From assembly GCA_030704615.1 (NCBI GenBank), contig CM060732.1, positions 14,076,001-14,140,000 on the forward strand: a stretch of 64,000 nucleotides of DNA, written 5' to 3'. A program made the translations under genes and the position numbers. Below, in pieces: positions 10,944 through 22,499 of this stretch (position 1 is the stretch's first letter; every line of letters begins with the position of its first letter). The notes under the pieces were generated by a model, which was given only the letters and a program-made list of their open reading frames with translations, was not told where the DNA came from and made no database searches. This DNA comes from Takakia lepidozioides (Eukaryota > Streptophyta > Takakiopsida > Takakiales > Takakiaceae).

Positions 10944-11420
10944 TGTCGTGCACCTCACTTTGGCAACTCCCCCTTTAAGTCATAGTAACTCCCTTCGATG
11001 CGCGCGCCTACCTCCCAAACTGGCCGCCGGGCCAACTCGGAGCTTCGACTGCTCACTGGGGCATAACGGTCCCCTTTTGCTCCTCCACGAGACCCTCGCA
11101 CACTTTGGGCCTAATGAAAATTCCCTCGGTGAGTCCCAAGACTCCCCACGACTCCCACCACAAGGCCTCAGCCTCATGGTGAGTCCTATGTCACCTCCAC
11201 TACGACTTCCTACGCTACCACCACCCCTCGTGGAGTCCCCCCACCGCAACCCGGTTTGCGGGGCTCCACCTAGTAAGCGCCTCCGCCTCCGCCTCCCTGA
11301 GTGCCTTCGACACTCAAGGGTGCTTCAGCCCCCTTTCCTATTCGCTACCGCTGCCCCCACCACAGGGGTAGCCCCTCTTGTGTCCCGACCCCTCGCCCTC
11401 AAGGCAAAGGGCCGCGACAA
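10944..11420 (-). repeat. Partial 5' LTR of the truncated chromovirus
   Basis: Matches the last part of the LTR at 3443-5038 in reverse orientation. Relative to that LTR it lacks a block of roughly 240 bases that contains the TATA box, and homology ends near 11420. The promoter of this copy is therefore probably dead. Confidence 0.8.
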
Positions 11421-11514
11421 CATGCATAGGCATTTGTAGGTCCTTACGGCGAAGTGAACGAGTTCTTAACTAATATGCCGCAGCAATTTGGTGGGGAGGG
11501 GAATGTATTTATGA

Positions 11515-11790
11515 AACATTGTTTGCAGTAGCCTTGTGGCCATAGACCCCGTATTCAGTTAGGGCAGAACAAAAGGGATACATTTCCTTTGTGATGGGCT
11601 CACTCTGGTAGTGGGACTTACCTTAGATTTAAACAAATAGTTCAAGCTTTCTAGATATCCTCTGGAAATCCCTCCCCACAAATCAATCTGTTGTGTATGT
11701 GTTGCCCAGGGCCAGTGCTTTAGGCTCAGCCAACTCGAGATTTTCAAAGTTGGTGCGAGGGAGAAAAAGAGAATGTACTCATAAGGCTTT
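11515..11790 (-). mobile_element. LINE 3' fragment (same family as 25.7-31.9 kb)
   Basis: Minus-strand match to the 3' coding end of the LINE copies at 25.7-31.9 kb. It includes the equivalents of the ENLEAEPKAL and THTQQIDA segments and the trailing GGCCACAAGGCTAC. It has several indels and no intact frame. It is the only copy of this LINE in the window on the minus strand. Confidence 0.75.
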
Positions 11791-11799
11791 GTTTGCTGG

Positions 11800-12306
11800 A
11801 GCATTCTAGTCATAGACGCCATAGCTGCATGAGTTTGGACGGTACGTAGAGAGAGAGAGTGTGTGTGTGCGTGTGTATGTGTGTGACATGGATCTGAACA
11901 ACACTGTTGCTTTGCTTCGCAACATGGTCAATCCTCCACTCTGACTTAAGCCAATCCACTACGAGAAGTTTCAAAGGTTCACCTCCAAACATCTGGTTCA
12001 CAGCAAGCCACCACCTCCCAACCTCATGTGTACACCCCAAGCTCCATGAAAGAACGGAGAGCTCCAGAGTCAAGATGGTCTTCCCCGCGGGCAGCTGCCC
12101 GAAACTAACGGACGTATCGCGTATGATGGTTAGATTTAGCTGCAGGGGAGGGGGACTGCTAAAACGAAAAGGGACTGTTAGCTAAATCTAGCTAGGGTTA
12201 AATGGAGCACAATCGCTAACAGTCTGATGCGGCCGTAACTTATAGATAACCACTGCTACGTATAACAGAACAGGCCCTTTAACAGCTGCTGCGGCCGGGG
12301 CCCTAG
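11800..12306. other. No gene seen; GT/GA microsatellite at 11849-11885
   Basis: A run of GA then GT dinucleotides lies at about 11849-11885. The rest shows no gene or clear element. Confidence 0.5.
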
Positions 12307-12623
12307 TTAGAGCATGCCCAGCAAGCGCTCTATGTGGCGCTCTATCTTCAAAGTAGCGTGACCGCCGATGTGGGAAGGGATCGCGCGTCCCCAGTAGCAC
12401 ACTCTCTCGCTTCAAAATGGTGAACCTCTCCAATCCCGCGCTATCTACAGCGTTTGGAGTGTGGCATTCTCCCCCACTCAACCTCATATGTCATGATGAT
12501 TGGCGGGGCCCACGGTCACCTCAGCCTGGCGCCATTAGCCCCCTTGTTATGCTAGCTTGCCTGCCTCTCGCAAACATAGTGATGGCGCGGCAGTTTAGTG
12601 AGCCTCTGCTGGGCATGCTCTTA
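12307..12623. mobile_element. Tourist/PIF-Harbinger-like MITE (311 bp) with TTA target duplication
   Basis: Terminal inverted repeats of 14 perfect bases, GAGCATGCCCAGCA, lie at 12310-12323 and, inverted, at 12607-12620. TTA flanks both ends (12307-12309 and 12621-12623). A TTA duplication plus GAGCAT-type ends matches plant PIF/Harbinger MITEs. No coding sequence is inside. Confidence 0.8.
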
Positions 12624-13320
12624 GCGCTAACAACCGTGCCAGTAACCAAAGTCAACTTTAACCTACGGACGTCGCTAATGGATGTGACGTCATGCAAACG
12701 GGCCAATGCCCGATGGATGGGTTTCGTGGATGAGTAGTGACGGATGACTGTGGGGGGAGGGGAATCGCCGGTATAGATCCCGGCGGGTCGTTGGCTGCAG
12801 GCCGGCGAACTGACAGTTCTTGGGCAGGCCGGTCGTTTCTCACCGGCCGGTCCGGTGGCGATGCTCTATCCCTCCCGGCGGGCGTTGTCTCTGTGTGCGA
12901 TATCCCACACACACAAAACAGACAGACGCATAGCGCAATTTGTGAAGTGTACACTGCATTTCGATCGTGCTGCCATCGCGGTTGATCTCGCTGTGTGTGG
13001 GGTCTCTGTGTTGGGGATTTTTGGGTGTTTGACTGTAGTGCCTGGTTTGTAGCTTTGGGGGTGTGTGGACAATCTGTTGAATTCATCTTGGAGTGGCTGT
13101 TGTCTAGGTACCATAATTCTGGGAAGAATGGTGTGTGCAAGGATGAAAATCAGGTGGAGGGATCGGTTCTAGACGTCTGGGGCTGAGTGGGCAGAAGATT
13201 ATGTCGAAGTCAGTTTATACTGAAAAGAATAAAACCCTGAAGCGTTGGAGAACCTCGCGGCTTGGCACGGGGCGGGGTGGAGCATGACTAAGGAGTGGTG
13301 TTCAGGTCCAGGTTTTGGAG
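12624..13320. other. Region upstream of the ankyrin-like gene
   Basis: GC-rich in its first half (CCGGCCGG near 12840). No convincing frame of its own. It probably holds the promoter and 5' UTR of the gene that follows, but I could not pick a TATA box. Confidence 0.4.
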
Positions 13321-16300
13321 ATGGGTTCAAGGAGGGATCACATGGAAGGAATACATGCAGCGGGCACACATCTATCAAAATGCCGTCTGAAATTTGCGGC
13401 TGCAGAAGGGGCTTACGGTACATTCATGGGGCATCAATCGGCAGTGGTGGAGGCCGCTGCTCAGGGTGCGCGACGAGATGTTTCCAGGCTTTTGGAATCT
13501 GGAAATATTCCTGTTCAAGACCTTAATTACGCCATTTTTCAGGCAGCCAAGCGCGGCCACAAGTACATTCTGCAAGAATTGATTGATGCAGGTGGTACTG
13601 ACCTGGATGCAGCAATGGTGAGCTCATCATTTAAAGTGCACGACTTTATATTTTTGGTCTGCTTGCTTGTCTTCCATCAACCTGCATCTTTAGCAAGAAA
13701 AATCTGTTGGTAATCATCTCTTTGATATGAGGTACATCTAATCTCCATCCTAAGCTGTATGCTGGATCACTTCAAGGGGCCTTGGAAGTGATGGCTAACC
13801 TAGTTTTGCCACTGATAGACTGTCTGCTTTTTGTACATAGCCTGAGTACACTCTTACACTGCTGATCTGTGAATTGTGGCTTTTGTGCTGTGAGCAATGG
13901 TAGGTAGCTATGGTCGACTGACAAAGTTAGGGTTACAAGAAGAGTAATAATGAAGCTGTAAATCGAAGCTTGCACTTTCAGAGTGTGTGAGATGACAGCT
14001 ATGCCCTGGACCCCCTTAAAAAAAGTTGAATATCGGTACATGGTTGAACTTTTTGATCGGGCCCAATGGGGCATTCGTGTCTGCCCTGGTTCCTTCGTTT
14101 TCAAATTATTGTTTGATGGAGAGGGTAATCAAGGGTGGCCCTGGGGTTTCTGCAGCAAAGTTTCAGCAACGATTGGCCAAGAAGCTGATTCTGGGTAGTT
14201 AGTGATCTGGCTGTGGATGTTGCAGGAAGGTATCAGGGTCCACCTTGTTGACCAAACGCTACAGATAAGGTGGGGGAAGGGGTGGGGAGGGGTCTGGGTT
14301 AAAGGAAGGAAGGAGACTTTATACGGGAGAAGAGGGAGAGATGAACTTGTCACTGTGCTGCTATAGCCTTGTGGCATTCCGAGAGATTGGAGGGGAGGAA
14401 AACTAGTAAGAGAAAAGAAAGGGAGATGCAGAAGGCTCGATCAGGAATAGGGTATCTCCACAAATGTTGGTGAAAATGCTTTCAGTGGAGCTGTGCGGAA
14501 GAAATTCACCCCAGAATCATTACCAAAGAAGGGGATGGTTTAGGAATTTGTCTTTGCGCATTTGAATTGAGAGAAAAGAGGAAGCAAGAAGAGTGTTGGG
14601 GGCACAATGCTATGAGCTGCACCAGCATTTCAAGACAAAGGGGTGTGTATCAAGGAAGCACATTCCTCAGTCTTCAGAGTCAACGCATTGGTTTGTTCTG
14701 GTGCTGTGATCCTGCTGGGAGCAGGGCCTGCTTGAATTACCTTGGGTGTTATGGCAAGGTAGTCGAGTCATCCGTGTCTAGAGGATTATATCTGCTGCAG
14801 ACTTGGTTAGGGGTTGTAGTGTGGTAAGTGAAGCTACACCAAATGCTTTGGTCAGAAGCGTTTACCTGAACAGCACAGTTCCTACTGTTGAATTCTTGAG
14901 GTCGAGCTGTTCATGAAGCTCTTGCAGTGAGCAGTATCGAGTGAGTGAGTTTGTTCTTAGTAGGATAGAATTTTGGACACGGACATCTGAAGCTGCAGTT
15001 TGAGGTTTGGTGGAGAGCTTTCACTTGCCACAGGGTGTGCCCATCAGTGAGCCTATATTTTGCTTTTCCCAGGAACAGTGACGTGTCCAAGATTCTGAGG
15101 TATGGTCTCAGCTTTAGGTGTGAAGGCTGACCAGTGATATTTCAGAGTCTCTGCATCAGATGGAGATAATATTTATTAGTGGTTTGTTTCTGCTGCAGGA
15201 GGCGGCAGGTTGGAGTGGGCACACTCACATCGTTGATGAACTGATGTTGTCAGGACATGTGCACATCGGCCGTGCATTTCTAGGTGCCATGCTGGCCTGC
15301 CGTGAGGATATGATAGACCATCTAATTTCAGTTGCAGATGCCGATGGGCTTGAGAGTGGCTTGCGTGTGGGTGCCAGCTTGATCTGGTCACGGACCCCAG
15401 AAGAGGTTGATTTTTTGAGCCACGTCATTGACCGGCTTGTGAAGGCTGGGGCAAAAACATTTGAGGATGCACTCCTTTCGTCTTGTAATGGCACTGCAAT
15501 ACTGCACTTGAATGGTCGCAGCATCTTACAAAAGAGCAAGATTTTTGATCGACTTGTGTTGGAGTCGAGCAATTTGACAAAGGACTTCTACAATTCCCTT
15601 CTTTTGCAAGCTTGTGTTTGCTTCTTGTACAGGATGACCATTCTGGAAGCAGGAGATGCAGCTCTCATGGACCACTGCGATGTGAGTGTGTTTGTCTGTG
15701 AATCGGTTCCATTCTTGCCCAAAGTTAAGAGGATGCAACACATATTAGAGTCAGGAACTGCCACGCAAGACATGCTGGAGATTTTTTCAATTCTTTTCCG
15801 GAATGGAACTGGTTTGATCAGTTCTCGTCTGCACGTCTTTGTGGATGTAAACATAGACAAGGCAAGGTCACTGCTGCAAGTTCGGGATTCCTTGCAAGGA
15901 GGGTCACAGGCTTGGGGGCCTGTCCGTGCAGGGCCGGCACCCAGCAGTCGGCCTTGCATTGAGAGTCGGGCAGAATGGCCCCTGAAAATGATGAAATATT
16001 TGTTGACACAATGTGGGGTGAACTCAGAATGTGCCATAGAGCAAGCTGTGGCTTCATCCACACACTTAGGGGTCATGCTCCCCGTTCTTGAGCTTTTGGT
16101 AGAGTGTGATTGTTTGGCAATCACAGATCCTTATGTCGTACTGGCGTTCGCCACAGCGTTTCGACAAACCGCAGCAATACGATATTTACTCGATATCATC
16201 CCCAAGCCCGTGAATGTGAGACCCATGATGGAAGCATTCAAGACGGCTGCATCTGAGAACATTGGACCTGAGGGAGTGCTTTTTCTTCTACATTCCAATT

Positions 16301-16779
16301 TTCTTGATGATTTCAAAGATACTCTGCGAGCAGCATCTCTGGTTGCTGAACTAGAGGATACCACACCAGACCTGAAGGCCAGGTTGCGGGATGAGTGGTC
16401 GAAAGAAGCCTACCATGAGGGGGTGCAAACGGGAATGAAGCACTACTTAAATTTGATGAGGGTGATCAAGCGTGGAAGGGGGCGCTTATGCATCCGGGAG
16501 CTTCCTGAGCAATTACAGGCTGCCATAGGGTACCTGCCACTGTACAAGGATTGCTGCGGGACTCCCGGGACCCTTCTCTCTCAAAGGCAAAAGGGGGAGT
16601 TGGTGGAAGCTGTGCGCCATTTGTATAGGGGCAGTGGCAAGGTGAGTGAGGCGGAGATTCTAAGAGCTGACAAATCAATTTTGCTCTCACTGCTTGGTGC
16701 CTGCCTACCTGAGTGGAGCCAATTACCCCTGGCCAGTGATGCTAGAACTCCGATGCTTTTCTATAATAATAAAAGCTGA
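13321..16779 (+). CDS. Ankyrin-like repeat protein, two exons
   Basis: Two-exon gene: exon 1 at 13321-13617 and exon 2 at 15199-16779 (TGA). The 1.58 kb intron starts GTGAGC and ends CTGCAG, with both exons in phase 0, for a product of about 625 residues. Helix-pair units typical of degenerate ankyrin repeats recur, such as VVEAAAQGARRDVSRLLES, AIFQAAKRGHKYILQELIDA and, across the intron, WSGHTHIVDELMLSG. The C-terminal third (about residue 480 on) has no repeats and ends in a basic region, RVIKRGRGR, followed by a helical tail. Ankyrin domains bind partner proteins, and no enzyme domain is visible. ATG 13321 was chosen as the first Met in the open frame, and the start could be further 5'. 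A Gly/Pro-rich stretch near 15890-15975 might be an unrecognised short intron. Confidence 0.7.
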
Positions 16780-18498
16780 GAAACCCGTATCTGGGAGACC
16801 TGTATTGCTTTGCTCTACCCCAAGCTAATGAGCATCTCAAACAGAGTCAATGTAATTCAGACAGCTGCTCAGTGGGCCTGTGTATGCTGACTCAGCACTA
16901 ATAATAGACCCCGTGGCAATGATTTAGTTCCTTTCAGCTTCATGTGATAAAGGCCAATTTAGGTTCTAGGATATGGCATTGTCGCTTTTTTCTTTCGTAG
17001 GATCGTAGACTTACCATTCAAGTATGTGCCCTCTGTCTGTCAGTTTTTATAGAACATTATACGAGCCTGGATCAACAAGCCCTGCAGCATCCTGTCGGTG
17101 ATGCCTGGAGTTCTTTTAAAGTTTTGTAATTTTGCGGATTGCTGTGATTCATACAAGTTCGCCTTTGACCGAAGATATGCTTCTATCTGTTGCTCCTCTT
17201 CTGGTTCAAAACTTCAAACACCTTCCTCAATTGACTGAGGAGGACTAATGTGTTGCAATGGAATGGTCTGCAAGGAACCACACATTGGTGACATGGGCAG
17301 AAGTAGTTCCTTGTCTAACAAGCTTTGGAAATTGGTTCTACCAAGTTTCCTGTTTTATTCATACTAGAGCTCAAATCTCTCGGAGTAAAAGCAGAGGACA
17401 CCCTATGAAGTACACGTTCTCCTTGTTTCTTTGATGTATTGAAGAGATGCACGATGGATGCTTGATGGACAGTAGAATACAACTTGGAGGCCACCCAAAA
17501 GACAGATTCTAAGCTATTCCCGAGTGATCGGTTGCATAGTGCACACGTGGGTACCATCAGCGGGATTTTCGCCCGAGTCTTGGGGTGTATAAGCGTCTAC
17601 TATAATCGTCACATTGAACGCGATACCCGTCATGCACAAGATATAAAAGCACAGGTGATTGTTGTGCTTGCCTTGCCCACCACATTTTACCCCCTTACCT
17701 TGCTGGCCCTCTTAATCTGGCGCGGTTAAGCTGAGGTGACTTAAGTTTCTTGGTGTCCAGAACGGGCTGGAGCTTCGGGCTTAAACTTTACAATCGGCAT
17801 CTGTCTCTAGGTCTAGATATGAGCATTTGGTTTGATTGTAAGGTTTATGCCAGAAGATGCCGTTTTCAATCCTGCAAACTTTTTTAAGGGAATTGTCCAG
17901 CGTCAGAGCCAATGTGGAGCTTCTGGACGTAATCTGTAGCGCGGTGGTATGCCTGTGTGAGGTTTGAAAATAAAGAAAAACAATGGTGGTGAAGGAAGAT
18001 TCAGCGAGGAGAGTCGTTGACAGGTCGGTTGAGATGGAAAGGCTCAATGGAAACCGGATCCCTTTCTCCACGTGACGTCATGCACGGGTTATGGAAGGAC
18101 AGACCTATGAGTCGAACACATCCCGCAATAAGATTAAACAACGCAACAAGGAACCTTCCAGAGAGGCACACGGACGTTAAAAGCAGGTGTGACGCATTCT
18201 GCCACTTTTTGAGACTAATTCTCAGGCCGAATTGGCCACCCAAGGCGTACTGCCGATTCGGCAGGCAGAATCGGTAGGGATGGTCGTTTACGCACCGAGG
18301 ACGGCAGAGCAACCACCCAGGCCCATGTCGTCAGCCATCAGCCATTAACCCACCCGCCTTCCCTTTGAGGCTCGCCCCCTTTATATCCTCTCCGGGGCTC
18401 TGAATCTGGGCAATCAATATTGGATAATTGAACCTCAATCATATTGCACCAGGTGGCGGCGAGAATACGCCACAACCTGCTTTTAATGCTAGTGAACA
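16780..18498. other. No gene seen
   Basis: This begins with the 3' flank of the ankyrin-like gene; an AATAAAA word overlaps the stop codon region at about 16766. Nothing else is supported on either strand. Confidence 0.5.
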
Positions 18499-18631
18499 GG
18501 CCGTGTTGGGCCGACTCTTCCTTGTGCGCGGCCATAGGGCTCGCCCAAAGGCCGCTTACGACTCTTCCTTGTGCGCGGCCATAGGGCTCGCCCAAAGGCC
18601 GCTTACAGGGCAGAATCAGCCCAACACGGCC
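18499..18631. repeat. Inverted repeat enclosing a 47-bp tandem duplication
   Basis: Perfect 13-base arms, GGCCGTGTTGGGC at 18499-18511 and its reverse complement at 18619-18631, bracket two copies of a 47-base unit starting at 18512 and 18559 (CGACTCTTCCTTGTGCGCGG...). The transcript would fold into one stem with the duplication in the loop. No TSD was found. Confidence 0.75.
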
Positions 18632-19157
18632 CGTTTTCTAGTACAGAAACACCAAGGCCACTGCTATAGCCAGCTAAGGTGTGAAAGATTCTTCCTAGAG
18701 AGAGAAATCTGAAGTGCGGATTCATAACTGAAATTGGCATCTTGTACGTGCACGTGTCTTTGTAACTCGGTGAGCGCTGTTGTATACGTACTTTTTTCTG
18801 AAAAACGCAGTCTGAGTCTGAGTCTCCTTTGTCTCACGACGGACAACAACGATAGCTGTGCACAGGTTGGACTTGGGTTACTGTACTCTGCCATGGAGCA
18901 TGAATGCCAAGTTGCGAGGGGAAGTGGAGACGCGGCGTTTTGTCCATTATTTTTGAACTTGGGTCAAGCTTCCCTTCTCTCTTGACTAGTCAATCCTCTA
19001 CGGATTGCGTGTATGTACCGAGGACCTGGTGACTAAAGAAGTTTCATTTGAGGCAGATGGAAACACCTCCACTTGTCGCGTCCTTATAATCTCTAGAGAT
19101 TGCGGTGTCGTAGGTGTCAAGGCTATAGCCCTTGCACGACACTCTGAGAACAGACGA

Positions 19158-19228
19158 GGACGGGTTGCTCGGTGGTAGAGCACCCCACCGGAATGGGGGA
19201 GGTCCTAGGTTCACTCCCTAGCCCGACC
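19158..19228 (+). other. tRNA-like sequence (cloverleaf-compatible, not a functional tRNA)
   Basis: Seventy-one bases fit tRNA spacing exactly. There is a 7-bp acceptor stem (GGACGGG with CCCGACC, one A-A mismatch), a D stem GCTC/GAGC, and a 17-base anticodon arm with four C-G pairs. A 5-base variable loop and a perfect T stem CTAGG/CCTAG complete it. It lacks T at position 33, and the T loop reads TTCACTC. I read it as a tRNA-derived promoter-like module rather than a working tRNA gene. Confidence 0.5.
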
Positions 19229-19250
19229 ACACGCCAGTGGTTTTCCAACA

Positions 19251-19264
19251 TGGTATCAGAGCCA
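19251..19264 (+). other. Primer binding site for initiator tRNA-Met
   Basis: TGGTATCAGAGCCA directly follows a CA-ending repeat. It is the same site as in the chromovirus copy at 10930-10941, with two further matching bases. Confidence 0.7.
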
Positions 19265-19389
19265 AGGTTGTGGCGGTGGTCAGAATGGGTGGGCATTAGC
19301 AATAAGGGCTATGCCTTGAGGGGGCTATGCCTATGTTCAATCCTAGCCCGACCACGCCAGTGGTTTTCCAACATGCGGTTCAATGGAAC

Positions 19390-20315
19390 TGATCAGGGAC
19401 TTGGTCCAAACTTCCTCGCATAATTTCCTCTTATTCTCGTACAGACTTGCAATTGAATTCTCGCAATTGCGTCCGGTACAATACACTAGAAAACCAAGCA
19501 CTTCCAATCACAAAACGAGTATTGGCCTTGGACAACAATCGTGGTCAAAACCTCACTCGACATCCAGGATTAGACTCGAAAGATATCAAGCAAGCTCGTC
19601 AGGTGTGTGCGATCTAGCTAATCATCTATATAAATTTTCCATCGAGCTCCTGGTCAGATTCAACTGGGGACTCCACAGCTTCCAAAACACATGATGGGCC
19701 CGTCCCCGAGCAATTCAAAGTAAAGTTGAACCTCATTTATTAAGGATATTTCTGAAAGCTCAAGTCCATTAACTGCAGACAACGTCTTGAACTAATCATC
19801 TAGTTAAGTTCGCAAATCTATCTTTAAAAAGACTCTGACAGGCGCCGAGGCATGAAACCTGTAGGTCATCGACATGGAGAGGCCGGCTGATGCCATGTCA
19901 AACCTTGCCTGACCGTTTGCCGCCATTTTATCACTGGAAAGAGAGGTCGGACAACTACCAACTCACACACTCTCTCTCTCTCTCTCGTCTCTCTTTTGTC
20001 TTGCCAATTATGTGTATCCGAGGGTGATTGAAATGCTCACTAGGTCTCTCAAACCAGGGTTATCAGCGTCACGTCCGTCCATCAGTGTCAAGTAGCGTCG
20101 GACCTGACGCTGACGCGACCTACGTCACGTCAGGTTTAGGCCTGACGTTAGTAAAAAAAATTGAAGGTATCATATTATTATAATCCTAGTAATATGGCGG
20201 TGGCGTGACGCCACGAACCTTTTCGTATTTTGCATCAAACTCTGCATGAAGTAAAACCTGCATGATCTCTCCTTACCTTCCATTGGAGTCTTTGGGTCAT
20301 CCCCATAGACTCTTC
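19390..20315. other. No gene seen; CT microsatellite and TGACG-rich inverted repeats
   Basis: A CT run lies at about 19971-19990. Around 20060-20150 the words CGTCAC and CTGACG recur in both orientations and can fold. No coding sequence is supported. Confidence 0.5.
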
Positions 20316-20612
20316 TCACTGCAGCCTAGTTCGTTTGGGCATTGTCAGCCATGAAGCCCCTAAAATTGGGAGGGGCAACTTCGCTCTCGCCATTTGCTCA
20401 TTGATTCCGCGCCACATATGCACCTCCGAAACTGTGTTCTCTCCTTTCATTTTGCAGATAGCAATGGTCATCAACTTTCTGCAATGTGGGTCGTATACGT
20501 GTGCCCCCATTGTCACCCAATCGTGATTGGTAATTCGCATGATATGGTCGAACATGACCCAGCAATTTGAGAGGTCTTTATTGGTCATCATGTTCACCAA
20601 ATCGACACCCGC
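20316..20612 (-). pseudogene. Protein fragment, possibly transposase-derived
   Basis: A minus-strand frame of about 95 codons looks protein-like (WVTMGAHVYDPHCRKLMTIA, VHMWRGINEQM). The pattern resembles the core of large plant transposase-like proteins, but this is from memory of family style, not from a clear catalytic motif. It is cut on its upstream side by a stop (TAG) and by the TIR element that begins at 20621. It is a fragment only. Confidence 0.35.
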
Positions 20613-20620
20613 TCCCTAGT

Positions 20621-21833
20621 CCTGTAGAATAATAGAAAATTTCAATTAAGTTTTTATCGTAAGATTTTTTAGTGAATTATCGGCTGATATACTCTGTAGT
20701 ACCATCGATATAGCCGCGAAATATCGATTCTTCTCGATACTTTGTAGTGACGGATAACTTGGTTCTATTCGATATCGGATGATAGCAATGGATGAAATAG
20801 TTAGAAGCGGTTACAATAGTTGTTGGGCAATTCTTCTATAAATGAGTATCTTTGAAATCAATCAGTGTCAATTGAGCTAGAGAGCCGTGACCAGAGTAGA
20901 AAGCAGTGTGCGTGTAGGAGTTGTAGAAGCTAGGAGATAGAATCATATAGTAGTGTAGTTCTGTAATATTGTCTTTGTTATTATTTGAGGAAGAAAAGAA
21001 GGAAAAGAAGGAAATTCAATTAAGTGTTGTCTGTGTGAGAAACAGAGTGATGGAATGATTTGCAATTGATGAGTTGACATTTGGTTATCTTTTGTGTGAG
21101 ATGGTGAGAATGTGCATCATTGGTGGAAATGAAAGTTCTATGCAAGAATTAATTCATGGATTACCGAATAATATATCAATTGTGATTAAAAGCTTATATT
21201 GTAATGTGTAGAATTAGTGCAATTAGAGAGTGTGAGCATAGACTGATATAAGAAAATATCAACTATATATAGGCATTGTCATTGGAGACACGATTGGGTT
21301 CAGATGTGGTATCGTCCCTTTTATGGTTATCCGGAATTACTGAAGGAATGGAGTAATAACTTCGGAGGTGGGAAATCCTTAGTTGAGTTAAGTAAAGAGG
21401 ACTTGTGGTGAAGATTACCAGGATGGGAGAATTAAGTACTAGGAGAACATAGCAGATAATTTATCAATAGAGATATTTAAAAAGCTCTGTTGCAGCGATA
21501 TAGAAATAATTCATTTGTAGCTTGTGAGTAAATGATGGTACAGGGAATTATCGATCCTTTATAAAGAAGATTATTGGAGAAAGAATTTGATAGAACAATG
21601 GTATCTAGTTTCTGCTGATGGAGCAGAATTATTAGAAGATGTGGAGAACATTTATGAGTTTGGAAAATGTTAATTGAATTAGATGAAGATGACTGGTGGT
21701 AGAAATCATTCTGTTGAAGGACTGAAGAGCGATAGAATAGTTTAGTTTTGTAATGTATAGTGTTTTCCCTGCGAACAAACCTCAGAACTGATTAATTCTC
21801 CTTTTAGGATTGATTATAGTTTTATTCTACAGG
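20621..21833. mobile_element. AT-rich non-autonomous DNA transposon candidate (1.2 kb)
   Basis: Twelve-base perfect inverted ends, CCTGTAGAATAA at 20621-20632 and its complement at 21822-21833, lie exactly where the base composition switches to AT-rich and back. The inside has no frame above 60 codons. Matching target duplications were not seen, so the superfamily is unknown. Confidence 0.5.
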
Positions 21834-22071
21834 TCCTGACGTTGACATCTTAAATATGAAGCACATGTCCGTCTCTGAGCCTTGATCAGGAAAGAGGTTT
21901 CCGTGGATGAAGTCGTAGCCGTATGTGCGCTTGTGACAGAACACTTCGTATATGCTAGATTGACCAGCCTGTTGTCATGTTTTGCTTCTTTTGGGTGGCT
22001 TGGTTATGGGGTGGTTATCCCTTTTGTAAGCCTCATGAGTTATTTTTTCCACTCTCCTTCTAATGCATTTT

Positions 22072-22497
22072 GGGCCACTTCTCATTATAAGATAATACCG
22101 TCTTCAATGCGCACGCGTGTGTTTGTGGCGGGCCCCAAGTGTAGCAGAGAGGGTCGTGGAGTGGAGGGTGGGAGCTCTACCCTTCGGAGGGTCTGCCGCT
22201 GCTGGGTCCGGGCAAGTTGGTCCACTGCGGTAGGTCCCAGCTAAGTGGAGCCCCATGACCTATCTGCATGCGCTAGTAATGCAGATAATAAAAGATTAAA
22301 TAATTCCAAGGTTTTTAGAAAGCAGCAGGTAGTGTGATGGTTAAGAGTAATCAATATGATGTATGAGGACCCTCTGGCAGACCCGGTGGATGGGCGCTGG
22401 GCTTATTAGGTGACTCCATGGGCCATACTGGCGGGCCCACATGCGCATTGAAGATGCTATTATCTTAAAATGAGAGTCTTTTGGGCCGTGCCCCTTT
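22072..22497. mobile_element. Foldback/MITE-like element
   Basis: Two diverged inverted arms of about 60 bases lie at 22072-22136 and 22430-22497. The shared words, read in the left-arm direction, are TCTCATT, AAGATAATA and TCTTCAATGCGCA, plus GGCGGGCCC at the inner end. The interior has no gene. TSDs are not clear. Confidence 0.65.
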
Positions 22498-22499
22498 GC

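Larger units (their letters stand above)
9005..11420 (-). mobile_element. Truncated, inverted second copy of the chromovirus (gag, protease, PBS, part of 5' LTR)
   Basis: Minus-strand remnant of the same family as the element at 1-5038. Reading right to left it holds the end of a 5' LTR (11420-10944), a primer binding site, a gag frame in pieces, a CCHC zinc knuckle, and the protease with DTGVS where the other copy has DTGAS. It then matches the stretch before the reverse transcriptase and stops near 9010. The rest of pol and the 3' LTR are missing. The gag and protease region is broken by frameshifts. Confidence 0.9.
19106..19380 (+). mobile_element. Candidate miniature LTR element (TRIM/SMART-like) with tRNA-like sequence
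   Basis: A sequence ending CCAGTGGTTTTCCAACA occurs twice (ends at 19250 and about 19374), preceded both times by AGCCCGACCAC. Between the copies, starting at 19251, is TGGTATCAGAGCCA, a 14-base match to a plant tRNA-iMet primer site. Repeat, primer site, very short interior and repeat is the plan of a TRIM or SMART element. The second copy is diverged, and the left end of the first (perhaps TGTCG at 19106) is uncertain. It could not move without proteins from another element. Confidence 0.5.

Noticed and set aside
19158-19228. Functional tRNA gene
   Set aside because: Lacks T33 and has an aberrant T loop and a mismatched acceptor pair; better read as tRNA-derived element sequence.
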